This document shows positions 52,992 to 62,327 of a stretch of DNA of 64,000 bases, piece after piece. Below the pieces are notes generated by a model that worked only from the letters and a program-made list of their open reading frames with translations, was not told the origin of the DNA and did not search any database. A program made the position numbers and the translations under genes. How positions within the stretch are numbered: position 1 is the first letter of the stretch; each line of letters begins with the position of its first letter. Origin of the DNA: Prauserella shujinwangii (lineage in GTDB: Bacteria > Actinomycetota > Actinomycetes > Mycobacteriales > Pseudonocardiaceae); the NCBI RefSeq assembly GCF_003001955.1, contig NZ_PVNH01000002.1, forward strand, positions 186,001 through 250,000, read 5' to 3'.

Positions 52992-54902
52992 ATGACACGA
53001 CGGTCGTTCATCGAGCTGCTCGATGACGAGGCCCCGGCCGACGAGTTCTACGAACGACTGCGGCTGGCCGAGCGAGACTGCGCCGATGAGGGCGAGCTGG
53101 AGGTGCTCCGGCAAGAGTTCGCCGTTGCGATGCGTGTGCGGTCAAGAATGGCGTGGCAACGGCAGCATGAGTCAGAGTTGCGCGCGCTCTACGAGACCGC
53201 AAACGATCTCACCGCACTACGCGACGTTGACGCGGTGCTCTCGGCGATCGTGCGCAGGGCCCGGCAGCTGCTTGCCGCTGACGTGGGGTATCTGAGCCTG
53301 ATCGACGACGAGCGGGGCGACTGCTACATCCGCACCACTGACGGCTCGCAGTCCGCGGCATTCCCGGCACTTCGACTGCCGCTGGGCACTGGGGTTCTCG
53401 GCATGGTGATGGACAACGCGACCCCCTACGCCACCGACAACTACTTGGCCGACACGGGAATCGTGCACCTCGGTCACGTCGACACCGCCACCACCGAGGA
53501 GGGAATCCTCGCCGTGCTCGGCGTCCCGCTGCTGCTCAACGGATCCGTGATGGGCGCTCTCCTGGTCGCCAACCGTAGCCCGCGGACCTTCTCACACGAC
53601 GAGGTGGCGTTACTGGGCTCGCTCGGTGCGCACGCTGCCGTCGCATTGGAGAATGCGCGCCTATTCGAGGAAGCCCGTTCCGCGGTGCGGGATCTGAACG
53701 AAGTCAACGCCGAGGTCCGAGCGTATACGGAGTCGCTCGAGCTCGCTGCGAGCGCACATGACCGGCTCGCCGACGTGCTCCTGCAGGGCGGTGGTGTGGC
53801 GGACGTGGCTCGAGTGCTCGCCGACGTGCTTACCGGCCAGGTGTGGGTGCTCGACCCAGACGGGCACGAGCTCGCCGTCGCGGGCGGAGCCTGCGGACCG
53901 GGTATTCCGCCAGACTCCGCCATCGAAGAAGCGCTGCAGACCGGGCACGCGACAGAGATCACCATGGCCCCGAACGATGTCCGCGCGGTCGCCGTCGCGA
54001 GGGCCGGTTCCCAGCACCTGGCAACGGTGGTGCTCGGCCGCGGCACCCCGCTGCGCGAGCTCGATCGCCGCATCCTAGAACGCACGGTGGTGGTCACCGG
54101 CCTGCTGCTGATGTTCCAGCGGACCGTGGCGGAGGCCGAGGAGCGCGTCCGGGGTGAGCTTCTCGACGACCTGCTGTCCGATCCTCACCGCGATCCGGAC
54201 ACCTTCCGCGAACGGGCCCGGCGCTACCGGGCCGACCTCGACGCACCGCACATCGTTATCGTCGCGCGGGCGCACGGAGTCGAACGGCACCGTGGTGCCG
54301 GCGCCGCGGCCGAACTGGTCACCGAGCATCACGGGCTCGCGGGACTCCGCGGCGACGACGTGGTGCTTGTCGTCCCCGGGAATGACCCGCTCGGCACGGC
54401 GGGCGGCATCATCAGCAGACTTCGAAATGCCGTCGGTAACGACGTCACAGCCGGGGTGGCAGGCCCAGCCGTCGGACCGCAGTCCATCGCCGAATGCTAT
54501 CGCGAGGCCCAGCAATGCCTTGGTGCGTTGCTCTCTCTCGACCGGCCCGGCGAGATCGCGGACGCGCGCGCTCTCGGGTTCGCGCGATTCCTGCTGGGCC
54601 GTACCGAGGAAACCGAGGTCGACGACTACCTGAGCCGGGTACTGGGTCCGGTGCTTGCCTACGACGCCCGGAGGGGCACGAAGCTCACCGCCACCCTCGA
54701 CGCGTGGTTCGCCGTCGGCGGCAGCCTCGGCGCTGTGGGCTCACGGCTGCACGTCCACGCCAACACAGTCGCCCAACGGCTGGAGCGCGTCAGCGCGCTG
54801 CTCGGCGACGAATGGCGTCGGCCTGATCGCGCACTCGACGTCCAGCTGGCCCTCCGAATCTGGCGAATGCGCCAGGACCAGAACCGACGACGGCAGCCGT
54901 AG
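52992..54902 (+). CDS. GAF-domain PucR/CdaR-type transcriptional regulator
   Basis: A 636-residue regulator. The N-terminal 60 residues are helical, followed by a GAF domain (about 80-220; VLGVPLLLNGSVMGALLVANR). The middle is a CdaR-like region (DDLLSDPHRDPDTFRERARRY, then AGVAGPAVGPQSIAECYREA). The C-terminal helix-turn-helix is VGSRLHVHANTVAQRLERVS. It lies 96 bases after the importer operon on the same strand and probably activates it when it senses the imported compound or a product. The ATG is at 52992. Confidence 0.88.
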   Translation: MTRRSFIELLDDEAPADEFYERLRLAERDCADEGELEVLRQEFAVAMRVRSRMAWQRQHESELRALYETANDLTALRDVDAVLSAIVRRARQLLAADVGYLSLIDDERGDCYIRTTDGSQSAAFPALRLPLGTGVLGMVMDNATPYATDNYLADTGIVHLGHVDTATTEEGILAVLGVPLLLNGSVMGALLVANRSPRTFSHDEVALLGSLGAHAAVALENARLFEEARSAVRDLNEVNAEVRAYTESLELAASAHDRLADVLLQGGGVADVARVLADVLTGQVWVLDPDGHELAVAGGACGPGIPPDSAIEEALQTGHATEITMAPNDVRAVAVARAGSQHLATVVLGRGTPLRELDRRILERTVVVTGLLLMFQRTVAEAEERVRGELLDDLLSDPHRDPDTFRERARRYRADLDAPHIVIVARAHGVERHRGAGAAAELVTEHHGLAGLRGDDVVLVVPGNDPLGTAGGIISRLRNAVGNDVTAGVAGPAVGPQSIAECYREAQQCLGALLSLDRPGEIADARALGFARFLLGRTEETEVDDYLSRVLGPVLAYDARRGTKLTATLDAWFAVGGSLGAVGSRLHVHANTVAQRLERVSALLGDEWRRPDRALDVQLALRIWRMRQDQNRRRQP

Positions 54903-55097
54903 TCGCGCTCTTCGAATGTCATGGCGACGGGGAGCATCGGCTTCGCCGACCAGCAGCCGGTTGGCGGTGGCGGCCTCTTCCACCGCCGCCGGAGCCGGCT
55001 ACGGGCTCGACGACGTCTGCTTCCGGATCGTCATCGGCGGGGGTCGGGTGGACCACGTCCCGGACGGACGACAAGTTCCGTGGCGGGTGTCCCCGGG

Positions 55098-56579
55098 TCA
55101 GGCCTCGGTGGCGGCGACCATCCCCTCCTGGCCTGCGGCTGTGTCCCCGGCCTCGGGCTCGGGGGGCCTGCGGGGCAGCAGGACGGCGACCGCGACGATC
55201 GCCAGGGACAGTGCCGCCCCGACGGCGAAGGCCAGCTTCATCCCGCCCAGCTGCGCAGGCAGGGCGGCGACACCGTCGCCGACCAGGTCGCTCGTCCGCA
55301 GCGACATCACCGTCACCACCAGCGCCGTCCCGAACGCCGCGGAGAGCTGCTGCAACGTCCCCAGCATCGAGCTCCCATGCGAGTACAGATGCTGCGGCAG
55401 CGCGCCCATGCCCAGGGTGAACACAGGGGTGAACGTCGCCGCCAGGCTCACCATGAGCAGCACGTACAGTCCCAGCACCTGCCAGTACGGCATCGTCGTG
55501 GAGACCTGGGTGAACCCGCCCAGTGCCAGCACCACACCGATCGACCCGGGGAGCACGAGCGGCCTGCTGCCGAACCGGTCGAACAACTTGCCGACGGTCG
55601 GGCCCAGCAGGCCCATGGCCAGGCCGCCCGGCATGACCAGCAGCCCCGTCTCGAGCGGGCTGAGCCCGCGGAGGTTCTGCAGGTACAGCGGCAGCAGGAT
55701 CATCGACCCGAGCATCGCCATGAACGCGACGGCCATGAGGGTCAGCGCGAGGGCGTAGGTGCGGTGCCCGAGGGTGCGCAGGTCCATCAGCGGCACACCG
55801 TCGCGCTGCAGCGCGCGCTGGCGGATCGCGAACACCGCGATCGCCGCGAGCCCGGCGGCGACGATGGCGATGCCGGGCCCGACGCTCCCGCCGGCCTCGC
55901 CGAACCGGCTCAGCCCGAACACCAGGCCACCGAAGCCGAGTGCGGCCAGGGTCACGCTGAACCAGTCGATCGTGCTCACCTGCGGCTCACTGACGTTGTC
56001 CAGCTTGCGCAGGCCGAACCAGCCCACCACCGCCGCGATCGGCAGGACGACCACGAACAGCAGTCGCCAGGACCCGAACTGCAGGATCAGCCCGGACACG
56101 GTCGGCCCGAGTGCGGGCGCCACCGAGATCGCCAGCGTGACGTTGCCCATCACCCTGCCCCGGTCGTACTCGGGCACCACCATCATCAGGGTGGTCATCA
56201 GCAGCGGCATCATCACCGCCGTGCCCGCTGCCTGCACGATCCGCCCAAGCAGCAGCAGCTCGAAGACCGGCGCGACGGCGGACAGGACCGTGCCCGTGAG
56301 GAACACGCCCATCGCGGTCGCATAGGCCTGGCGCGTGGTGACCCGCTGCAGGAACCAGCCCGTGATCGGAATCACGGCGGCCATCGTCAGCATGAACGCG
56401 GTGGAGACCCACTGCGCCGACTGCTCGGTCACGTTCAGCGAGTCCATCAGCCGGGGGATGGCGTTGATCATGATGGTCTCGTTGAGGATCACCACGAACG
56501 TGGCCAGCACCAGCAGCCGCACCACGACCGGCGTGCGGCGCACCCGCTCGCCGGGGTGGTCCTGGATCACATCGGACAT
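55098..56579 (-). CDS. MFS drug-efflux-type transporter (DHA2 family)
   Basis: A 493-residue, 14-helix MFS protein of the EmrB type. The helix-1 region is NETIMINAIPRLMDSLNVTE, the motif C region is VAPALGPTVSGLILQFGS, and loop motifs include GRIVQAAGTAVMMPLL. It would export small toxic molecules by proton antiport. It is a single gene, with no regulator adjacent; the following 170 bases up to the divergent gene at 56750 hold its promoter. It is only distantly similar to the MFS protein at 20993. Confidence 0.9.
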   Translation of the reverse strand: MSDVIQDHPGERVRRTPVVVRLLVLATFVVILNETIMINAIPRLMDSLNVTEQSAQWVSTAFMLTMAAVIPITGWFLQRVTTRQAYATAMGVFLTGTVLSAVAPVFELLLLGRIVQAAGTAVMMPLLMTTLMMVVPEYDRGRVMGNVTLAISVAPALGPTVSGLILQFGSWRLLFVVVLPIAAVVGWFGLRKLDNVSEPQVSTIDWFSVTLAALGFGGLVFGLSRFGEAGGSVGPGIAIVAAGLAAIAVFAIRQRALQRDGVPLMDLRTLGHRTYALALTLMAVAFMAMLGSMILLPLYLQNLRGLSPLETGLLVMPGGLAMGLLGPTVGKLFDRFGSRPLVLPGSIGVVLALGGFTQVSTTMPYWQVLGLYVLLMVSLAATFTPVFTLGMGALPQHLYSHGSSMLGTLQQLSAAFGTALVVTVMSLRTSDLVGDGVAALPAQLGGMKLAFAVGAALSLAIVAVAVLLPRRPPEPEAGDTAAGQEGMVAATEA

Positions 56580-56749
56580 GGCAGCACCTCACTGGTTTCC
56601 TGGTCGGGGTCGCCACGCGGCAAGGTCGCCGGCACGGACCCGGTTGGTGACACCGGTACAGACCGGTACGCCTGGAAGAACTCATCGGTGCTCCGGAGTC
56701 TTCCTCATCGGCGGGTGAATCTCATTCGAATTTCCCGGGTCCCGGCGCG

Positions 56750-57526
56750 GTGCCGTCTCTGCTAGACACTGCCGTGTCCGTCGTTCCGGAGAGGAGCCCT
56801 ATGCCGCAGGTCGGGGATCTCGCGGTCAACCTGCTGGCGAGCGTGATCGCCGGGGTCTCGGTGCTGCTGGCGCAGTTCCTGCGCCGCAGGCGTGGCGAAG
56901 CTCGCAAGAGGGCGTTCTTCGGGCTGGCCACCAGGTCAACCTGTGCGGTTTTCGTCCCCCGGCACGCGCGATCCGACTCGGTGCTGAGCGTGCACCGCAG
57001 CGACGCCGCCGCGATCGTCGAGCTCGCCGCCGCCGCACGGGACTGCGGCGCGGAGGTCGAGCTGGTGCCGGACGCCAGCGAGCACCTGTCGAGGACGCTC
57101 GGGGGCAGGACCGAGTTCTCGGTCGGGAGCCCCGTCGCCAACCCGCGGACCGGCGCGCTCCTGGAGACGTTCGTGCCGGGCCTGACGATCGGGCCGCACG
57201 AGGACTCGCCGGACCGGCTCACGATTAGCGCCGATGGCCACGCGTTCGGCCCGAACCCCGGCAGGCGGGAGTACGTCGCGCTGGCGAAGGTGACCACGGA
57301 GGACTACCCGATCTTCGTGCTGTGTGGGCAGACGGCGGTCTCCAACCACGCGGCGGCCCGGTACCTCGCCCGGGGCTACCGTCGGCTGATCCGTGAGTAC
57401 GGGGTCACGGGGCGTTTCTGCCTTGTCCTCGGCGTGGTGAACTCGAAGGCCTTCGGCGAACGCAACGTCGAGGTCGTGGGCGACCTCACCGAGGTCGCCT
57501 TCCTCGGGCATCGCGCCTCGGCCTGA
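56750..57526 (+). CDS. Conserved-looking protein of unknown function, N-terminal membrane segment
   Basis: A 258-residue protein I cannot assign. After a short start comes one hydrophobic helix (LAVNLLASVIAGVSVLLAQF) followed by a basic patch (LRRRRGEARKR), suggesting a cytoplasmic domain tethered to the membrane. The rest is globular, with GGRTEFSVGSPVANP and LCGQTAVSNHAAARYLARGY as the most motif-like stretches; these recall a nucleotide- or ligand-binding pocket. An in-frame ATG at 56801 would still keep the helix. No operon partner; the MFS gene is divergent. Confidence 0.6.
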   Translation: MPSLLDTAVSVVPERSPMPQVGDLAVNLLASVIAGVSVLLAQFLRRRRGEARKRAFFGLATRSTCAVFVPRHARSDSVLSVHRSDAAAIVELAAAARDCGAEVELVPDASEHLSRTLGGRTEFSVGSPVANPRTGALLETFVPGLTIGPHEDSPDRLTISADGHAFGPNPGRREYVALAKVTTEDYPIFVLCGQTAVSNHAAARYLARGYRRLIREYGVTGRFCLVLGVVNSKAFGERNVEVVGDLTEVAFLGHRASA

Positions 57527-57731
57527 CCCGGAACACGGGGTACGGGGTACACGGCCGCCACGCGCTCGAACTCGGCCGGTGGCAGCAGTGACAGGTGCTG
57601 AGCCGCGACCAGCCGACTGTCCGTGACAGCTCGCCGTCGTGAGGCGCGCCATATCGACGATCACCGAACCGTGTGCCGGGAAGCCGGGCTCGCCATGGCT
57701 GTGCTCACCGACGTCATTCGCAGGCAAGGGT

Positions 57732-57746
57732 ATTGCAGTATGCAAT
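57732..57746. promoter_or_regulatory. LysR-type operator candidate
   Basis: ATTGCA-GTA-TGCAAT is a perfect 15-base palindrome containing the LysR T-N11-A pattern. It lies 122 bases upstream of the LysR gene. The surrounding 57527-57867 stretch has no gene and holds only this promoter region. Confidence 0.55.
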
Positions 57747-57867
57747 TTACCTTATGCACCCGATCGGCCGTGTCCTTGGCGGCGTCGCCGTTCCTACGCT
57801 GTCGCTTGCCGGGTTCAGAGTGCGATCGTCGACATCCGCACCGCCCCGGCGCCAAGGGGAGGATTGC

Positions 57868-58872
57868 GTGAACGGTAAACGCATGAGAGCCGGCCATCGG
57901 TTCTGCGCCCATCCGGGTTCGACCGAGACCGGTCGAAGACTGGAACTGAAGCAGACCGGCGGAGACGACATCGGTATACGCCAACTGCGGTACTTCCTCG
58001 CGGTGGTGCGAGCGAAGACCGTCTCCGGTGCGGCACAGTCGCTGCGCATCTCGCAGCCGAGTCTCAGTCAGCAGATTCTTCGACTGGAGCGAACCGTCGG
58101 CACCACGCTGTTCCGGCGCACGTCCCGTGGTGTCGAGCTGACCTCCGGCGGCCACGCCTTCCTCCGGGGAGTCGAGGAGATACCGGAGCAACTCCGCTCG
58201 GCCATCGAGGCCGCCGTACCGCGAACAGCGGCTTGGCCGGTCGGGGTCTGTTCGGGAACTCCGGCATCACTGATCGCCGGTATTGACAGCGAGATCGTGG
58301 CAGACTGGTCCGAAATGTGCGCGGGCGAGGAAATGCCGTCGCTGCAGTTCGTGCCCGCGCACTCCCGGGAGCAACCGGATCTCCTGCGGCACGGCGAGAT
58401 CGCCATGGGGCTCATGCGGCTGCCGGTGACCACTACCCGCCTGTTTCTCGCCGTGGTCGCGGACGAACGGCTGGGTGTCGTGTTGCACGAAAGCCATCCG
58501 TTGTGCGACCGCGATGTGCTCGCCTGGGCGGACCTCCGGGGTCAGCGCCTGCTGTGGTTCGACACGGAGCATGCGCCCGGCTACGCGGAGAGCGTGCTGC
58601 GAGAACTCGACGCCGTGGGCTGGCGGCCCTCCCTGAACGTCATCGACAACCGCAGGCATTCGCTGTTCATCCACTCCCTGCGGTCCGCTCGGGATCTGGT
58701 GGCACTGCGACCGCGGTCCGCTGTGCAGGGCGACCGCCACCTGGTCTGGAAAGAGATCGCCGACGACGCGGTGCCACGGGAACAGCTCGCACTCGCCGCT
58801 CGTGAAGGGACCGACCACGCAGAGCGGCTATTGCGTATGGCCCGGAGAAACGGGTGGCCGATCGTCGAGTGA
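57868..58872 (+). CDS. LysR-family transcriptional regulator
   Basis: A 334-residue LysR protein. The helix-turn-helix is SGAAQSLRISQPSLSQQILRLE (about residues 49-70), followed by a two-lobed ligand domain (for example RLGVVLHESHPLCDRDVLAW). The GTG at 57868 follows GGGGAGGATT and fixes an unusually long 34-residue leader before the first LysR helix. It converges on the metabolic operon at 58885-63965, with 12 bases between the stops, so it likely controls that operon although it is not divergent from its promoter. The palindrome at 57732 suits autoregulation. Confidence 0.88.
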   Translation: MNGKRMRAGHRFCAHPGSTETGRRLELKQTGGDDIGIRQLRYFLAVVRAKTVSGAAQSLRISQPSLSQQILRLERTVGTTLFRRTSRGVELTSGGHAFLRGVEEIPEQLRSAIEAAVPRTAAWPVGVCSGTPASLIAGIDSEIVADWSEMCAGEEMPSLQFVPAHSREQPDLLRHGEIAMGLMRLPVTTTRLFLAVVADERLGVVLHESHPLCDRDVLAWADLRGQRLLWFDTEHAPGYAESVLRELDAVGWRPSLNVIDNRRHSLFIHSLRSARDLVALRPRSAVQGDRHLVWKEIADDAVPREQLALAAREGTDHAERLLRMARRNGWPIVE

Positions 58873-58884
58873 ACGGAGCCGAGT

Positions 58885-59739
58885 TCACAACCGGAGCAAC
58901 TCTGCGGGATTGGTGAAGGTCATTCGGCGCCGGTGCGCATCGGTCAATCCGGCTCTGCGCGACATCGCAGCGCTGGCCTCGAGCCAATCTGCGAGATCGG
59001 GTTGATCGGGTTGGCCTAGATCGGAGCTGTAGACCAGGCGCGGATGTGCTGACGCGAGTTCGGCGAAGTGCCGCTCGTCCCGATGCCCCATCGACAGGGT
59101 CAGGAAGGTGTATTCCACATAGACGCTGGGTTCACTCGACATTCGCAGGAGGTCATCGTTATCGAAACCCGACATCGGATGCGCGGGATGGGTGAGCAGG
59201 AGCCGGGGTACGCCGAGCCGAACGGCTTCGTCGACAAGCCGTAGTGACTCGTCCCGAGAGCAATGCCCGGTTGCCACCACGACCGGGAGGTCCACGGCTG
59301 CCCGCAGCACCTCTCGAACCTCCGGCAAAAGGCCGCCTTCCTCGTCCAGCACGCCCTGACTGAGCCACCGACTGACGTCGAGCTTGGGATGGAAGAGTCG
59401 CTTCGTGCCCCCGGCGGTGCGATGTCGGCGTACCAGCGTCGGCAGGTATACGACCAACCGGACGGCGGCATCCGGTCCGTGCTGGTACACCGCATGCTCA
59501 ATCACCCGTGGCCGGACTCCGCCCGCGATGTCGTTCAGCACGACGGACCCGGAGACGGGTAGGCCCTCCTGCCTTGCCTCCCACGCCTGCGCCGCCGTCG
59601 AGCCCAGATGACTCTTGGCGACCACCCATCCACCGACTTCGGCATACGCCCGCCCCGCCTGCGCAACCGTGAACCGACGCCGGTAGAGATCAGGTCCGGC
59701 GTGGTAGTGGATATCGATGAAGCCGCCGTGGTCACTCAT
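58885..59739 (-). CDS. Amidohydrolase-like protein (DUF6282-type metallohydrolase)
   Basis: A 284-residue TIM-barrel-type metallohydrolase. The start has DIHYHAGPDLYRR (His-x-His metal site), and later metal-ligand candidates are in VVAKSHLGST, VATGHCSRDES and LLLTHPAHPMSG. It matches proteins annotated DUF6282, whose reaction is not established. The ATG at 59739 overlaps the RraA-type gene by eight bases. It is the last gene of the six-gene operon and likely hydrolyses a lactone, amide or cyclic intermediate, which is inference. Confidence 0.8.
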   Translation of the reverse strand: MSDHGGFIDIHYHAGPDLYRRRFTVAQAGRAYAEVGGWVVAKSHLGSTAAQAWEARQEGLPVSGSVVLNDIAGGVRPRVIEHAVYQHGPDAAVRLVVYLPTLVRRHRTAGGTKRLFHPKLDVSRWLSQGVLDEEGGLLPEVREVLRAAVDLPVVVATGHCSRDESLRLVDEAVRLGVPRLLLTHPAHPMSGFDNDDLLRMSSEPSVYVEYTFLTLSMGHRDERHFAELASAHPRLVYSSDLGQPDQPDLADWLEASAAMSRRAGLTDAHRRRMTFTNPAELLRL

Positions 59740-60442
59740 CGGCAGCAGATCCGGCGTCGTACCAAGGGGTCGCGTACCCGAATCGCTCCCGGGCTTCGTC
59801 CAGGCGCGCACCGCAGGCCACCGCACGAGCAATCGACTGTTCGGTCAGCTCGACCCGTTGCGCGCGGATCAGCACCTCGTCGGCAAGCTCACTCGGCACT
59901 GCCAGTACTCCGTTGTCATCCCCGACGACAATGTCACCGGTCCGGAGGTCGACGTCTCCGATCCGTATGGGGTCTCCGATCGCGGCGAGCTGAACACGGT
60001 TCTTCCCGCTGACCATCGTCACGTGCGTGCTGAACAGCGGATAACCAGCATTCCTGATCTCTGCGACATCCCGAGCGGATCCGTGCAGCACCGTTCCGCG
60101 AACACCGAACCGCTGGGCGGCGACTGTCAGCAGCGATCCCCAGTTCGTGCACTCGGCGCTGCCGCCGTTGTCGATCACCACGATGGAGCCGGCCGGGACG
60201 TCGTCGAGATAGTTCGCCGCATTGCGGAACCGTGGTCCGCTCTCGTCGACCGGTTCGTACCTGACCGTGTATGCAGTACCCGCCGCTCGTGCTCCCGGTA
60301 CCCGCGCCGCGATCCCCCGCAGCCTGCCGGCCACGCCGATGCTGTCGAGCGCATCCGACACAGATGCGGTGTCCAGCCGCGCGAACGACTCGACGAGCCG
60401 CACCACATCCGTCTGCGGAACGGACGAACCCACTGACTTCAC
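59732..60442 (-). CDS. RraA-type protein (4-hydroxy-4-methyl-2-oxoglutarate aldolase-like)
   Basis: A 236-residue RraA-fold protein. Typical segments are SVSDALDSIGVAGRLRG, VLHGSARDVAEIRNAGYP, and the metal-binding GDIVVGDDNGVLAVP. Family members are HMG aldolases and oxaloacetate decarboxylases, or regulators of RNase E; with a dehydrogenase and an aldolase next to it an enzyme acting on a 2-oxo acid is likely. The glycine/aspartate-rich metal site is intact. GTG start at 60442 overlaps the upstream dehydrogenase gene by four bases. Confidence 0.87.
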   Translation of the reverse strand: MKSVGSSVPQTDVVRLVESFARLDTASVSDALDSIGVAGRLRGIAARVPGARAAGTAYTVRYEPVDESGPRFRNAANYLDDVPAGSIVVIDNGGSAECTNWGSLLTVAAQRFGVRGTVLHGSARDVAEIRNAGYPLFSTHVTMVSGKNRVQLAAIGDPIRIGDVDLRTGDIVVGDDNGVLAVPSELADEVLIRAQRVELTEQSIARAVACGARLDEARERFGYATPWYDAGSAADE

Positions 60443-61545
60443 CCCTTCACCGCCTGAATCGACGACAGCTGGTCCGCGACCGACTCGGCCGCTTGTGATG
60501 TGCTGGCGTTTCCACCCAGGTCGTAGGTGACCGCGGTGCGCCGCAGCACGACGGCGTGCACGGCATCCCGCAACTGTCGAGCCGGCACGGCGAGCTCAAG
60601 ATGGTCGAGGAGGAGCGCGACCGTCAGCAATGTGGCGACCGGGTTCGCCCTACCCTGCCCTGCCATGCCCGGTGCGCTGCCATGCACCGGCTCGAAGTAG
60701 CTTCCGTGGTCCCCTACGTTGCCGCTCGGCGCCAGGCCGAGTCCTCCCATCACACCGGCTCCGAGATCGGAAAGAATGTCACCGAACATGTTCTCGGCGA
60801 CGATGACCCCGAATCGCTCCGGACGTCGCACCATCCAGAGCGCGACGGCGTCGACATTGAGAATCTCCGCGCCGATATCGGGATAGTCTGCCCCGACCCG
60901 CTCCAGCCGCTCCCGGAGATGGTTACCGCTCTGCCGCAACACATTGGGTTTGTCCGCAACGGTCAGCGAGGAGTATCCGTGGCGCCGTGCGTACTCGAAG
61001 CCGAAGCGCAGGATCCTGTCCATTCCGGTTGACGTCTGCAATCGCAGTGTCACACTTGTCGAGGCCGGACCCGATTCCGCAGCGTTGGGATGATCGCGCA
61101 CCTCTTTCCACAGAGGATCTTGAATCCCATGGAAATCGAGCCCGGCGTAGAGGCCTTCCGTGTTCTCCCGGATCACCACGAAATTGAATCGCCCATGTTT
61201 CAGGTCCGTGACGGGTCGAATGTTGGCGAACAGGCGTAACCGCTGGCGCAGCTGCACCACCGGTGAGATGAATTCCAGTCCCTGGCCGCGGAGCCGACCC
61301 GCGAGTTCGACCTCGGCCTCCCGCAGCGGCTTGCTCGTGACCGCTCCGAGGAGACACGTGTCCGTCTCCTCGAGGAGGCGCCAGGTCCGCTCGGGAACCG
61401 GGTTTCCCTCCTGCTTCCAGCATTCCCACCCGATGTCGCCGAAACGAAGAAGCAACGGGAGATCAAGTCGGTCCAGCACGGAAAGGGCTGCGGAGACGAC
61501 TTCCGGACCGATACCGTCACCAGGCAGAACCGCGACGCTTTTCAC
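60439..61545 (-). CDS. Isocitrate/isopropylmalate/tartrate-type decarboxylating dehydrogenase
   Basis: A 368-residue beta-decarboxylating dehydrogenase. Motifs: [26 protein letters not shown] (with catalytic Tyr), [12 protein letters not shown] (catalytic Lys), the metal aspartates in [10 protein letters not shown] and [18 protein letters not shown], and [12 protein letters not shown]. The 'RENTEG' form is shared by isocitrate, homoisocitrate and tartrate dehydrogenases, so leucine biosynthesis is not implied. It would oxidise and decarboxylate a 2-hydroxy diacid. GTG at 61545 overlaps the upstream gene by four bases. Confidence 0.88.
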   Translation of the reverse strand: MKSVAVLPGDGIGPEVVSAALSVLDRLDLPLLLRFGDIGWECWKQEGNPVPERTWRLLEETDTCLLGAVTSKPLREAEVELAGRLRGQGLEFISPVVQLRQRLRLFANIRPVTDLKHGRFNFVVIRENTEGLYAGLDFHGIQDPLWKEVRDHPNAAESGPASTSVTLRLQTSTGMDRILRFGFEYARRHGYSSLTVADKPNVLRQSGNHLRERLERVGADYPDIGAEILNVDAVALWMVRRPERFGVIVAENMFGDILSDLGAGVMGGLGLAPSGNVGDHGSYFEPVHGSAPGMAGQGRANPVATLLTVALLLDHLELAVPARQLRDAVHAVVLRRTAVTYDLGGNASTSQAAESVADQLSSIQAVKG

Positions 61546-62327
61546 AGCAGACCCTCCTCTCGGAGGAAGCGACGCACGGCGGCCGCCACAGTTTCGGAAC
61601 GATGCAGGTGCGGTCGCATACCGCTGTCCGGTTCCACGAACACCCGATGCCGGGCGGATGCGGATGCCGCGACATGGCGCGGACCGACGAGCAGCGATCG
61701 TGCCCCGACCACGTTCAGCACGGGCCCCGGATGGTTGCCGACGCAGTCGGTGACATCGACGTGCCGCAAGAGCCGCATCCCCGCGCTCAGCCGGCGTGCC
61801 GCACAATCGTGTCCACGGTCACCGGTGAACCCTGTGGTTTCCGGCGGCTGCGTAGAAACACCATCCGGGCCGACGTACTCCGCCAGCAACGAAAGGCCAC
61901 GATGCAGGCCGTGTGACTCCGTCGCGCTGGCGATCGCCTCCAGCCGCCGATCCAGATCCGGGTCCGTACGCCCGGGACCTGAGACCAGCAGGGCGGCGGT
62001 GGAAGGCGCGACGGAGGGGAGCAAGGCCTGAGCCAACGCGCCTCCGAACGCGTTCCCACAGAGCAAGTTGAACGGCCGGAAGGCGCTGAGCAGCGTCCGC
62101 CACCGTGCCACCATTTCGGGAAAGCCCGAAACGGACTCGTCCCACGGGGCCAACGCGTCAACGACGAACACACTGAATCCAGACTTCGTCAGCAGCCGGA
62201 CTATGGGCCGGAAGAACGCACCACCGTCCCATTCCGGAAGCACCGGGGACAAGACCAACGCCAGCCGCTGAGGTCCAGCGGCCTCCGGCAGGAAGGCCGC
62301 GGACCTCAGCTCGAGGACTCTGTTCAC
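61542..62327 (-). CDS. Alpha/beta-hydrolase-fold protein with nucleophile replaced by alanine
   Basis: A 261-residue alpha/beta-hydrolase-fold protein. The region VLSPVLPEWDGGAFF corresponds to the oxyanion strand and FVVDALAPWDE to the next strand. The elbow reads LLCGNAFGGALAQ, where the usual serine is alanine (G-N-A-F-G). The C-terminal histidine region is kept (SGMRPHLHRSETV). Hydrolysis by the classical mechanism is therefore unlikely; it may be a lyase, a decarboxylase-like enzyme or a non-catalytic partner. GTG at 62327 overlaps the aldolase stop (GTGA). The upstream open frame is not used. Confidence 0.75.
   Translation of the reverse strand: MNRVLELRSAAFLPEAAGPQRLALVLSPVLPEWDGGAFFRPIVRLLTKSGFSVFVVDALAPWDESVSGFPEMVARWRTLLSAFRPFNLLCGNAFGGALAQALLPSVAPSTAALLVSGPGRTDPDLDRRLEAIASATESHGLHRGLSLLAEYVGPDGVSTQPPETTGFTGDRGHDCAARRLSAGMRLLRHVDVTDCVGNHPGPVLNVVGARSLLVGPRHVAASASARHRVFVEPDSGMRPHLHRSETVAAAVRRFLREEGLL

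Noticed and set aside
54921-56765. 614-codon plus-strand frame opposite the MFS gene at 55098
   Set aside because: Glutamine-, arginine- and histidine-rich translation without domains; the MFS protein on the minus strand is unambiguous.
60439-61545. LeuB of leucine biosynthesis
   Set aside because: The [10 protein letters not shown] motif, the operon partners and the absence of leuA, leuC and leuD nearby point to another hydroxy-diacid dehydrogenase.
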